Positions 1 through 8,490 of a stretch of 64,000 bases of DNA are shown piece after piece. Position 1 is the stretch's first letter, and every line of letters starts with the position of its first letter. The notes under the pieces were generated by a model. The model ran no database searches. It had not been told where the DNA came from and worked only from the letters and a program-made list of their open reading frames with translations. Both the position numbers and the translations under genes were made by a program. This DNA comes from Xiashengella succiniciproducens (GTDB taxonomy: Bacteria > Bacteroidota > Bacteroidia > Bacteroidales > Marinilabiliaceae): positions 1,826,801 to 1,890,800 of the forward strand of contig NZ_CP098400.1 of NCBI RefSeq assembly GCF_023674465.1. Direction: 5' to 3'.

Positions 1-48
1 TTCAAGGCCCTATGGTGAATTATGTCCTTAATCCCCTTATACAAATTA

Positions 49-73
49 GGGTGTCCCTAATTTAGGAACACCC
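49..73 (-). terminator. Probable terminator after the acyl-CoA dehydrogenase gene
   Basis: An imperfect inverted repeat (GGGTGT and ACACCC arms with further CC/GG pairs around an AT-rich loop) lies about 25 bases beyond the stop codon of the minus-strand acyl-CoA dehydrogenase gene. Read on the minus strand it is followed by a short AT-rich stretch rather than a clean T run, so termination strength is uncertain. Confidence 0.45.
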
Positions 74-98
74 CGGCAATTTATTGTTCAAAATTTAC

Positions 99-1805
99 CT
101 AATTTGCTTTATAGAATCCCAGATCATCAATTGAAAAGTTTGAAATGAACTCTGCTCTTGATTTATTCTCAGCTCTTGCGTAACGGATAAAGGTCTCTGT
201 TGAAGCCCTGTATTTGTCATCACGCTCAGTATCGAGCAACAGCAGGTAACCCATAATAATATGAGCTGCCATCTCAACCAGCCTGCGTGAGTGGAAGTCG
301 AGGTACTCATTGTCGTGCATGTCAACAACTGACTTGACGGCCTTTTCATATTCCTCTGTCATTCCAATCAGGATTCTGCGATAACCGTGAAGTTCAGGCT
401 GCAGGGGCATATTCTCAAACTCCCTGATTCTGTTAAGCAATGCACCGTTGGTTACACCACGAATAGCAGCAACCACCTGAAGTTGCGTAGTACCTTCATA
501 GATAGTGGTGATCCTTGCATCACGGTAGATTCTTTCAATCGGATAATCCTTCATAAATCCGCTACCTCCGTGGATCTGCAAAGAGTCATAGGCTATCTGG
601 TTACAGTACTCACTTGCCATACCCTTAAGCAAAGGTGTGAAGTAGTCGGCCAATCTCTGATAGGTTTTCATATCATCCCTTTCCTCCTTGGTCAGGGTCC
701 TTTGCTCACTAAGGTGCATGTAGCTCTTGTAAACATCCACGTAGCGTGCTGTTTCGTAAAGCAGTGTACGGGATGCATCCAGTTTGGCCTTCATCAGTGC
801 CAGCATTTCATACACTGCAGGAAATTCAATAATAGCCTTACCAAATTGCTTGCGTTCACGTGCATATACAAAAGCTTCGCGATAAGCGGCCTCGGAAATA
901 CCCACCGACTGGGCTCCGATGCCCAGTCGTGCACCGTTCATAAGAGCCATTACATAGCGGATAAGCCCCATCTTACGTTCCCCCACCAATTCGGCAGGAG
1001 CATTCTTGAACACAAGTTCGCAGGTTGGTGAACCCTTGATACCCATCTTATTTTCTACGCGACGTATTGTAACAGCCTTGTGGTTGCGGTCATATATAAA
1101 CATTGACAAACCACGGCCGTCGGTAGTTCCCTGCTCACTACGGGCAAGAACCAGTGATACGTGAGCGTCACCATTTGTTATAAAACGCTTCACACCATTT
1201 AGGTACCATTTGCCATCAGCCTCATTGTATGTAGCCTTGAGCTGTACTGACTGAAGGTCGGATCCTGCATCCGGTTCGGTAAGGTCCATCGCCGCAGTCT
1301 CACCGTTGCATATTCTTGGCAGGTAACGTTCCTTTTGCTCATCATCGGCAAACTCGTTGATAGTCTCAGCGCAGTCCTGCAGACCCCATATATTAACGAA
1401 ACCTGCATCGGCGCGTGACACTATGTCGGCAGCCATGATATAGGGTACTATAGGGAAGTTCAGACCACCATATTGACGTGGTAAAGTGATACCCATCAGA
1501 CCGGCCTTAACCAGCGCATCCAGGTTTTCCTTAGTACCTTTTGCATATACCACTTCATTATTAACAATCTTAGGACCTTCGGCATCCACACCTTCTGCGT
1601 TGGGTGCCACTATATCACCGCAGATCTCCCCCACTATCTCGAGCACCTTCTCATAGCTGTCCATTGCATCTTCAAAGTCCAACGGAGCATAGTCGAACTT
1701 ATCCTTATCGACGAAGTCGCGTTCCTTGAGTGCAACTATCTTTTTCATCAGGGGGTGCCTCAGATGAAAAAGCAGGTCGGAATTATCTGTGAAAAAATTA
1801 GCCAT
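99..1805 (-). CDS. Acyl-CoA dehydrogenase, long C-terminally extended type
   Basis: Flavoenzyme predicted to oxidise acyl-CoA to enoyl-CoA and pass electrons to the electron transfer flavoprotein encoded just upstream. The 568 residues contain the usual N-terminal helical, middle beta and C-terminal helical domains. The motif IYEGTTQLQ places the catalytic glutamate near residue 437, and MDLTEPDAGSD is the flavin-side signature. About 130 residues follow the catalytic motif, longer than the ~380-residue short-chain enzymes and typical of the ~560-600 residue subfamily. It starts 25 bases after etfA and is the last gene of the etfB-etfA-ACAD operon. The substrate chain length cannot be read from the sequence. 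Confidence 0.93.
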   Translation of the reverse strand: MANFFTDNSDLLFHLRHPLMKKIVALKERDFVDKDKFDYAPLDFEDAMDSYEKVLEIVGEICGDIVAPNAEGVDAEGPKIVNNEVVYAKGTKENLDALVKAGLMGITLPRQYGGLNFPIVPYIMAADIVSRADAGFVNIWGLQDCAETINEFADDEQKERYLPRICNGETAAMDLTEPDAGSDLQSVQLKATYNEADGKWYLNGVKRFITNGDAHVSLVLARSEQGTTDGRGLSMFIYDRNHKAVTIRRVENKMGIKGSPTCELVFKNAPAELVGERKMGLIRYVMALMNGARLGIGAQSVGISEAAYREAFVYARERKQFGKAIIEFPAVYEMLALMKAKLDASRTLLYETARYVDVYKSYMHLSEQRTLTKEERDDMKTYQRLADYFTPLLKGMASEYCNQIAYDSLQIHGGSGFMKDYPIERIYRDARITTIYEGTTQLQVVAAIRGVTNGALLNRIREFENMPLQPELHGYRRILIGMTEEYEKAVKSVVDMHDNEYLDFHSRRLVEMAAHIIMGYLLLLDTERDDKYRASTETFIRYARAENKSRAEFISNFSIDDLGFYKAN

Positions 1806-1830
1806 CTTCTTGTAGTTTTCAGGTTAATAC

Positions 1831-2850
1831 CTATTTGCTGTTCTTCTTGTAATAGGTGATCATCTTAGGGATCACATCCATAACATCGCCCACTATCACA
1901 TAGTCTGCAATTCTGTTAATGGGTGCCATGGGGTCATTATTGATTGCAATAACCATTGAAGACTCCTCCATACCGGCAGTGTGCTGGATCTGTCCGGAGA
2001 TACCGCAGGCAATGTACAGTTTGGGGCGAACGGTAACACCGGTTTGACCAATCTGTCTGTCATGGTCGGCAAATCCTGCATCAACTGCAGCACGAGAAGC
2101 TCCCACTTCACCACCTATCAGTTCGGCAAGTTCATACAATACATTGAAATTTTCCTTTGATCCCATACCGTATCCACCGGCAACGATGATCGAAGAGTTC
2201 TTGATATTAACCCGGCTCTTTTCCATGTGACGCTCAAGAACCTTCACAACAAGATCCTCGGGTTTCAGGTACTTACTTACATCAATTTTCTTGACTACAC
2301 CCTTGTGCGAAGCAGAATAGATTTCTTTCTTCATTACACCTTCGCGAACTGTAGCCATTTGAGGACGGTGGTCAGGGTTGATAATCGTAGCTACGATATT
2401 TCCACCGAAGGCAGGACGTATCTGGTACAGAAGATCCTTGTACACCATGTTTGCCTTCTTTTCCTCATGGTCACCAATCTCGAGAGCAGTACAGTCTGCA
2501 GTAAGACCGCTACCCAATGCAGAAGATACACGTGGACCGAGGTCACGTCCCATAGTAGTAGCACCCAACAGACCGATTTGAGGTTTTTCCTCGCGGAAAA
2601 GACCATTAATAACAGCTGCATGGGGCAAGGTAGTATAAGGCTTAAGTCTTGGGTCATCACCTATATGTACAACATCTGCCCCATAGGGAAAGAGTTCTTT
2701 TTCAATTCCATCCAGTTCGCTACCCAGCACAATGGCTTCAAGTTTACATTTAAGCCTGTTGGCCAGACTGCGTCCTTTGGTAAGAAGTTCGAGGCTGACA
2801 TCCGCAATCTTTGCGTCGTCAATTTCGCATATTACAAATACACTGTTCAT
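1831..2850 (-). CDS. etfA: Electron transfer flavoprotein, alpha subunit
   Basis: FAD-binding alpha subunit of the heterodimeric flavoprotein that collects electrons from acyl-CoA dehydrogenases. The 339 residues show an N-terminal nucleotide-binding-like domain and the C-terminal FAD domain with the family signature around residues 255-320 (VRPKLYIACGISGQIQHTAGM, then IAINNDPMAPI). It lies 15 bases from etfB and 25 bases from the dehydrogenase, so the three genes are almost certainly one transcript. The length is normal for the family. Confidence 0.95.
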   Translation of the reverse strand: MNSVFVICEIDDAKIADVSLELLTKGRSLANRLKCKLEAIVLGSELDGIEKELFPYGADVVHIGDDPRLKPYTTLPHAAVINGLFREEKPQIGLLGATTMGRDLGPRVSSALGSGLTADCTALEIGDHEEKKANMVYKDLLYQIRPAFGGNIVATIINPDHRPQMATVREGVMKKEIYSASHKGVVKKIDVSKYLKPEDLVVKVLERHMEKSRVNIKNSSIIVAGGYGMGSKENFNVLYELAELIGGEVGASRAAVDAGFADHDRQIGQTGVTVRPKLYIACGISGQIQHTAGMEESSMVIAINNDPMAPINRIADYVIVGDVMDVIPKMITYYKKNSK

Positions 2851-2865
2851 GAGTCTGTTTTTGAA

Positions 2866-3738
2866 TTAACCGATAGTGTGGTTGAGGATCAGTTCCTTTA
2901 CGAGCTCTTCTATATCCTCGTTTGATGCTGTCAGCACCTTGGACTCCTTGGCCTGGAAGACCACATTCTCAATGGTCTTTACTTTTGTGGGTGACCCCTT
3001 AAGGCCAAGTTGTTCCGGATCAGAATCAACATCATTCACGCTCCACTCCTGGATATTGAGGTAAGCACGGTTGCCTGTAGGCTGTATATAGTCATCAGCT
3101 TGAGATTGCCTTTCACTCAATGTACGTGCATGCTTGAATTTCATAAGCAGCTTGGCTGAACGTGGACGACAGGAAGCCGCTGATCCGTTGACAGTAATAA
3201 CTGCAGGGAAAGAAGACTCAACAGTTTCAACCCCCCTCTCAAGACGGCGCTTTACAACTACCTTTTTCTTTTCAGCGCTGATTATCTCTTCAGCATAAGT
3301 GATCTGTGGCAAGCCCAGTTTTTCAGCTACCTGAGGTCCCACCTGTGCAGTATCACCGTCAATGGCCTGACGTCCTGCTATAATCAGATCAAAGTCTTTT
3401 ATTTTTCTGATAGCACATGACAAAGCATAAGAGGTGGCCAGTGTGTCAGAACCTGCGAAAGCTCTGTCTGTTAGCAAAAATCCGTTGTCCGCACCCCTGA
3501 ACAGACCTTCACGTATTATATCGGCTGCTCTTGAGGGACCCATAGTCAATACAGTAACTGTACTTCCCTTGTACTTATCCTTCAGCCTCAATGCCTGTTC
3601 GAGTGCATTAAGGTCTTCAGGATTGAAAATTGCAGGAAGAGCTGCCCTGTTGACTGTTCCATCGGCTTTCATTGCATCCTTACCCACATTTCGGGTATCG
3701 GGAACTTGCTTGGCCAGAACAATTATCTTTAATCCCAT
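2866..3738 (-). CDS. etfB: Electron transfer flavoprotein, beta subunit
   Basis: Beta subunit of the electron transfer flavoprotein, partner of the adjacent alpha subunit. The 290 residues begin MGLKIIVLAKQVPDT, the standard beta-subunit start. Later come the conserved AGRQAIDGDTAQVGP segment and a VKRRLERGVETVESSFPAVITV stretch, here given in parts of the family signature. It is the first gene of the operon, and a very good Bacteroidota-type promoter lies 34 bases upstream of its start codon. Confidence 0.95.
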   Translation of the reverse strand: MGLKIIVLAKQVPDTRNVGKDAMKADGTVNRAALPAIFNPEDLNALEQALRLKDKYKGSTVTVLTMGPSRAADIIREGLFRGADNGFLLTDRAFAGSDTLATSYALSCAIRKIKDFDLIIAGRQAIDGDTAQVGPQVAEKLGLPQITYAEEIISAEKKKVVVKRRLERGVETVESSFPAVITVNGSAASCRPRSAKLLMKFKHARTLSERQSQADDYIQPTGNRAYLNIQEWSVNDVDSDPEQLGLKGSPTKVKTIENVVFQAKESKVLTASNEDIEELVKELILNHTIG

Positions 3739-3771
3739 TTTATGAATTTTAAGTGATTTTTAGAATGAGGA

Positions 3772-3802
3772 CAAATATAAAAGAAAGCCGGCTTTCATCA
3801 AA
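3772..3802 (-). promoter_or_regulatory. Promoter of the etfBA-ACAD operon with palindromic spacer
   Basis: On the minus strand the sequence reads TTTG, 19 bases, TATATTTG, an exact match to the Bacteroidota primary sigma consensus (TTTG-N19-TAnnTTTG). The spacer contains a perfect 14-bp palindrome, GAAAGCCGGCTTTC (3783-3796), lying between the two promoter elements, where a bound repressor would block RNA polymerase. The promoter match is seen directly. The operator role is inference. Confidence 0.75.
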
Positions 3803-4080
3803 TCCAATAAACTTTCTGTATAACAATCATTTATCATAAGACTTGACCATAAAACAAAAATCTGCTATTTCGGATAACTTTATACTGGTTTTAAAAAGCG
3901 AGTCTACAACCACTTACACATTCTCTGAAATTATGACTTAAATCATCAAATGGGCGAATCTGACATCCCGGCCTGCGTAATTTAGAATTAGATTAAGTAA
4001 TTCAGAGAAGTGAACTACCGGGGCATTTACTTGTTCTTCTTGATGAAAACAACTAAGTTTATCGAGTTAAATATTTGGCA
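3803..4080. other. Intergenic region between divergent etfB and msrB
   Basis: About 280 AT-rich bases with no credible reading frame. It must hold the msrB promoter, but no convincing TTTG/TAnnTTTG pair was found on the plus strand. Nothing else was recognised. Confidence 0.5.
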
Positions 4081-4563
4081 ATGCGGCATATTGCAGCCAT
4101 ATCTGTTTCATTACTAATCACATTGATGTTTACCAGCTGCAATGTAGCGGCTCAAAAAGATACTGTCATGAGCGAAGAACTAAAACTCAGAAAACTGACT
4201 CCGGAAGAAGAGTGGGTAATCATCAAGAAGGGTACTGAAAGGCCCTTCACCGGGGAATACAATGATCATAAAGAAACCGGTGTATATGCCTGCAAGCATT
4301 GTGGCGCCCACTTGTACAGGAGCCAGGATAAGTTTGATTCACATTGTGGATGGCCTTCATTTGATGATGAAATAGAAGGTGCAGTTCACCGCAGTCCGGA
4401 TCCTGATGGAAGAAGAACTGAGATTACCTGTGCCCGTTGCGGTGGTCACCTTGGCCACGTATTCCTGGGTGAAGGTTTTTCTCCACGTAACACAAGGCAT
4501 TGTGTAAATAGTATATCTCTTGTTTTTATTCCAGCTGAAAAACTCAAAGAGGCAGGAAAGTAA
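4081..4563 (+). CDS. msrB: Peptide-methionine (R)-S-oxide reductase, lipoprotein form
   Basis: Reduces methionine-R-sulfoxide in proteins. Two CxxC zinc pairs are visible (CKHC and CARC, the latter in [12 protein letters not shown]), and the catalytic cysteine sits in the RHCVNSISL motif near the C-terminus. The N-terminus is a lipoprotein signal with a lipobox ending FTSC (about residue 20), so the enzyme should be anchored in the envelope and act in the periplasm. The ATG at 4081 is preferred over an in-frame TTG two codons upstream, because the signal peptide fits. It is a single gene with no partner MsrA nearby. Confidence 0.93.
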   Translation: MRHIAAISVSLLITLMFTSCNVAAQKDTVMSEELKLRKLTPEEEWVIIKKGTERPFTGEYNDHKETGVYACKHCGAHLYRSQDKFDSHCGWPSFDDEIEGAVHRSPDPDGRRTEITCARCGGHLGHVFLGEGFSPRNTRHCVNSISLVFIPAEKLKEAGK

Positions 4564-4583
4564 CTCTCCAGCTTATCTCGAGG

Positions 4584-4937
4584 TCACTTGAGCATAATCT
4601 TAACTGTAACGGCTTGTTGGCTGGTAGCTGATTGCACATTAACAAGGTAAATGCCCTTGCGAAGTGCTGAAATATCAAAGCGGCGTATAGGAGTCTCAGG
4701 AATAGAAGGGGCTTTTAGTACCTCTTTACCGGTCAGGTCAAACACACGTACTGCATAATTATCGCTTACACTGTTGTTTACTACCAACTCACCGGAATAT
4801 GGATCCACAAAAACCTCAACAGTCTTATTCTCATCCGGTGTCGCAAGTGCCTCAGCCCTTGCTTCGTTCAGAAACAAAGGCAAGAGCATCATAGCGATGC
4901 AAACTACGTGGAAAATAATCCTGTTACCCTTCATCAA
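4584..4937 (-). CDS. Small secreted protein consisting of a T9SS sorting-domain-like module
   Basis: A 117-residue protein with a signal peptide (about residues 1-28, ending ARAEA) followed by ~80 residues that resemble a type IX secretion C-terminal sorting domain: VFVDPYSGELVV, then YAVRVFDLTGKEVLK, then ISALRKGIYLVNVQ and a basic end. Such domains normally sit at the end of large secreted proteins, whereas here almost nothing precedes it. It could be a remnant of a larger protein or a free-standing small beta-sandwich protein. It is convergent with msrB, 20 bases away. Confidence 0.7.
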   Translation of the reverse strand: MMKGNRIIFHVVCIAMMLLPLFLNEARAEALATPDENKTVEVFVDPYSGELVVNNSVSDNYAVRVFDLTGKEVLKAPSIPETPIRRFDISALRKGIYLVNVQSATSQQAVTVKIMLK

Positions 4938-5098
4938 TTTGCAGATTTACTACTCACTTATACAAACATAACGATAAAAAGTTTCCGACAAGCGCAATAA
5001 TCCCAATTTTTAAACGTTTCGGAAGCTTTATTTAAAATCTGAAAAGGAGATTGCAGCAAGACATAAACTTGTAACCAGCAAAAAGCATGCAAAAAAAT

Positions 5099-5127
5099 AA
5101 AGCAGCGCCCACAGGGGCACTGCTTTT
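5099..5127 (-). terminator. Terminator after the ABC exporter gene
   Basis: A strong hairpin with arms of about 12 bases (AAAAGCAGTGCCC and GGGCGCTGCTTT as read on the minus strand, one mismatch) is followed on that strand by TTTATTTTTTTG. It lies 40 bases past the stop codon of the ABC transporter and closes the purB-exporter unit. Confidence 0.8.
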
Positions 5128-5167
5128 AAAATATTGTAATACCGAGATTTAGGCTAAGCCCAACAAA

Positions 5168-6991
5168 TTAATCTCTGATCTGAAGTGAATGCAGTTTTTT
5201 ATACATACCTCCTTTTGAAAGCAATTCTTCATGAGTACCCGTCTCCACTATCTCACCTTCATGAAATACACATATCATATCTGCATTCCTTACTGTCGAC
5301 AGCCTATGTGCAATAACGATAGAGGTCCGGTTTGCCATCAGGTTTTCCAGTGCCTGCTGAACGAGCAATTCTGATTCCGTATCAAGAGCAGAAGTAGCTT
5401 CATCAAGGATCATAATAGGCGGATTGCGCAGCACAGCCCTTGCAATACTGATCCTCTGTCTCTGTCCACCAGAAAGTTTGCTTCCCCTATCCCCTATCAC
5501 AGTGTCATAACCGTTTTCTGTTTCCATAATAAAATCATGGGCATTCGCAACTCTGGCTGCAGCAATAACCTGTTCGGGAGTAGCCGAGTCAACACCGAAG
5601 GTTATATTATTATAGATAGTATCGTTGAAAAGTATTGGATCCTGATTGACATTGCCCATCAGGTGGCGCAGGTCATATAGTTTCAGGTCACGAATATCAG
5701 TACCGTCAATCATAATTGAGCCCTGCTGAATATCATAGAATCTGGCAAGCAGGTCAACGAAAGTTGACTTGCCACTACCCGACTGTCCAACGAGAGCCAC
5801 TGACTTACCCTTGGGGATATAAATACTCACATTTTTAAGAACCGGACGGTCGTTATAGGCAAAGGTCACATTCCTGTATTCAACCCCCTCATTCAGGTTG
5901 GCTATAGCCTTGGCATTGGGTGCTTCCTTGATTGAAACATCAGCCTTCAGTATCTTTTCGATACGATCGTAGGCAGCCATACCCTTCTGGATATTAAACA
6001 AAGCCTGAGAGAAGGCCTTGGCAGGGTTGATTATCAGGTAGAAGATACCAAGATAAGCAAGGAAGGCAGCCGGTTCCAATCCACTATCCTGACTCAGAAT
6101 AAGAGTACCTCCGTACCACACAACAATAACCACTACTATGGTACCAAGAAACTCACTAACAGGATGTGCCAGTTCGCGACGGCGCATCAGGCGGTTCATT
6201 ATTGACCTGTAGTCACCTATCTCCCTGTCAAAGCGCTTTTCCATGCGCTTTTCAGCATTAAAAGCCTTAATTACCCTAAGACCAGAAAGCGTCTCTTCAA
6301 GTATACCAAGGATAACCCCCATCTTCTCCTGGCCCTTCATCGACTTCTTCTTCAGAGAGCGACCGATACGGCCTATCACCAGACCAGCCAGAGGAAGCAG
6401 CACAAATACAAAGAGGGTAAGATGTACGCTGAAAATAAGCATAGTCACGAGGTACACCAGGATAAGCACCGGGTTTTTGAGTGCCATATCGAGTGACGAC
6501 ATCACCGAGTTTTCAACCTCCTGTACGTCACCTGTTGACCTGGAGATAATATCGCCCTTTTTCTCAGCGCTGAAAAAGCCCATGGGCAGAATCAAAATCT
6601 TGTCATAGATCTCCTTGCGCAAATCCCTGACAACATTGTTGCGCAATCCCACACTTGTATATGATGCAAGGAAAGTAGTACCTGTCTTAAGCAGGGTACC
6701 GATTATAAGAAAAACACCGACAAAGAGCAGGGCATATCCCGGTCCATAAGAATCCTTATAAAGAGAGATATAATAATAGAGATTATTCTCAAGAGTTTTC
6801 ATGTCCATTGCCATAGGCATCAACTCGTACACCTGTTGATCCTGCATTAGGATAATCCTCAGCATCGGTATCATCAGGGCTATTGAGAAAACCGCGAAGA
6901 GAGCCGACAGCAGGTTGTATACAAAGTTCAACGCCACCAGATGCTTGTATGGCTTGACATAACGCCACATTACATTTATAAAATCCTTCAT
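5168..6991 (-). CDS. ABC exporter, MsbA-like fused permease/ATPase
   Basis: A 607-residue half-transporter: an N-terminal six-helix exporter domain (about residues 1-330) and a C-terminal nucleotide-binding domain. Walker A (GQSGSGKST), the signature LSGGQRQR, Walker B with ILDEATSALD and the H-loop AHRLST are all present and intact, so it should be an active ATPase. It probably works as a homodimer exporting lipids or hydrophobic compounds. The MsbA role is a family guess, not proven by the sequence. It starts 37 bases after purB, in the same direction, with a terminator behind it. Confidence 0.9.
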   Translation of the reverse strand: MKDFINVMWRYVKPYKHLVALNFVYNLLSALFAVFSIALMIPMLRIILMQDQQVYELMPMAMDMKTLENNLYYYISLYKDSYGPGYALLFVGVFLIIGTLLKTGTTFLASYTSVGLRNNVVRDLRKEIYDKILILPMGFFSAEKKGDIISRSTGDVQEVENSVMSSLDMALKNPVLILVYLVTMLIFSVHLTLFVFVLLPLAGLVIGRIGRSLKKKSMKGQEKMGVILGILEETLSGLRVIKAFNAEKRMEKRFDREIGDYRSIMNRLMRRRELAHPVSEFLGTIVVVIVVWYGGTLILSQDSGLEPAAFLAYLGIFYLIINPAKAFSQALFNIQKGMAAYDRIEKILKADVSIKEAPNAKAIANLNEGVEYRNVTFAYNDRPVLKNVSIYIPKGKSVALVGQSGSGKSTFVDLLARFYDIQQGSIMIDGTDIRDLKLYDLRHLMGNVNQDPILFNDTIYNNITFGVDSATPEQVIAAARVANAHDFIMETENGYDTVIGDRGSKLSGGQRQRISIARAVLRNPPIMILDEATSALDTESELLVQQALENLMANRTSIVIAHRLSTVRNADMICVFHEGEIVETGTHEELLSKGGMYKKLHSLQIRD

Positions 6992-7028
6992 CTACAAGTT
7001 TTGTATTACTATTTATTGCTGCACAACT

Positions 7029-8384
7029 CTATAACAGGCTGATACCGGTGTATGTGGACGGAGACAGCTTCCTGAGTTCAGCTTTCACTGACTCTGCAAC
7101 ATTCAATTCATCAATAAAACGGGCTATTGACTCACGTGTAATAGCTTCATTTGTTCTTGTCAATTCCTTCAAAGCCTCATAGGGATTGGGATATCCTTCG
7201 CGGCGCAGGATGGTCTGAACACCTTCAGCAACAACTGCCCAGTTTTCCTCAAGGTCATTGTCTATTGCTTCCTTGTTGAGCAATAGCTTGGACAGTCCCT
7301 TTTCAACAGACATAATTGCAATAATGCTGTGGCTAATAGGAACCCCAATATTTCTAAGTACTGTAGAATCCGTAAGGTCACGCTGTAGCCTTGAAACCGG
7401 CAGTTTGGCTGCCAGATGCTCAAAAACAGCATTTGCTATACCAAGGTTACCTTCGGCATTTTCGAAGTCAATAGGGTTGACTTTATGTGGCATAGCACTG
7501 GAACCCACTTCACCCTTTTTGATCTTTTGTTTGAAGTACTCCATCATGATATAGGTCCACATATCGCGGCTGAGGTCAAGCAGGACAGTATTAATTCTTT
7601 TCAAACCGTCAAACAGAGCTGCCAGGTTATCATAATTGCTGATCTGAGTGGTAAAGCGTTCCCTCTTTATCTTGAGTTTATTTTCAAGGAAACTATTTGC
7701 AAAGGCATCCCAGTCAATAGATGGATAACCTGCATTATGAGCGTTGAAGTTTCCTGTAGCACCACCAAACTTACCCGAAACAGGCACAGCCTTTAACAGA
7801 TCAAGTTGGGCACGCAGTCTTTCAACAAAGACTATTATCTCTTTACCCAGACGGGTCGGTGAAGCAGGCTGGCCGTGAGTTCTTGCAAGCATTGCAACAT
7901 CCTTCCACTCTGTTGCAAGCAGCTCAAGATGAGCAATCAGACTTTCAAGCACCGGATAATAAGCTTCATTGAGGGCATCTCTCAGGGAAGCAGGTACAGC
8001 AGTATTGTTTATATCCTGAGAAGTAAGTCCAAAGTGAATAAACTCCTTATATTGCTGCAGCGAAAGCGCATCAAATTTGTCCTTAATAAAATACTCTACA
8101 GCCTTTACGTCATGGTTGGTTACCGACTCGATGCTCTTGATCTTTTCGGCATCCTGAAGGGTAAAATCTTCATAGATCTTCCTCAAAGCCGGGATAAGGT
8201 TTTTGTCAAACCCTTCAAGCTGAGGCAGTGGCAGTTCACAAAGAGCAATAAAATACTCTATCTCGACCAATACACGGTAGCGTATCAGTCCAAATTCAGA
8301 AAAGAATTTCGCAAGGCTTTCGGCCTTGCTTCTATACCTGCCGTCGATCGGCGAAATGGCTGTAAGTGATTGAAATTCGGGCAT
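7029..8384 (-). CDS. purB: Adenylosuccinate lyase
   Basis: Catalyses two steps of purine synthesis: SAICAR to AICAR and adenylosuccinate to AMP. At 451 residues it has the full superfamily signature GSSAMPHKVNPIDFENAEG and the active-site segment ARTHGQPASPTRLGKE. The N-terminus LTAISPIDGRY is typical of the long PurB form. A TACATTTG -7-like element lies at 8410-8417 on the minus strand, but no well-spaced TTTG was found with it. The gene is followed by the ABC exporter and is divergent from the NfeD gene. Confidence 0.96.
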   Translation of the reverse strand: MPEFQSLTAISPIDGRYRSKAESLAKFFSEFGLIRYRVLVEIEYFIALCELPLPQLEGFDKNLIPALRKIYEDFTLQDAEKIKSIESVTNHDVKAVEYFIKDKFDALSLQQYKEFIHFGLTSQDINNTAVPASLRDALNEAYYPVLESLIAHLELLATEWKDVAMLARTHGQPASPTRLGKEIIVFVERLRAQLDLLKAVPVSGKFGGATGNFNAHNAGYPSIDWDAFANSFLENKLKIKRERFTTQISNYDNLAALFDGLKRINTVLLDLSRDMWTYIMMEYFKQKIKKGEVGSSAMPHKVNPIDFENAEGNLGIANAVFEHLAAKLPVSRLQRDLTDSTVLRNIGVPISHSIIAIMSVEKGLSKLLLNKEAIDNDLEENWAVVAEGVQTILRREGYPNPYEALKELTRTNEAITRESIARFIDELNVAESVKAELRKLSPSTYTGISLL

Positions 8385-8490
8385 AAGAAAAGATTATCAT
8401 CCAAAATGGCAAATGTAGTAAAAAACACCATATTACAGAAGCAAAGATCCCATAAATTGGCTATTTTTGGCTAACAAACACCTTGCAACT

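Noticed and set aside
387-1031. Plus-strand frame of 214 codons inside the acyl-CoA dehydrogenase gene
   Set aside because: It lies wholly opposite a well-supported gene, has no family motif and no start context. It is an antisense shadow.
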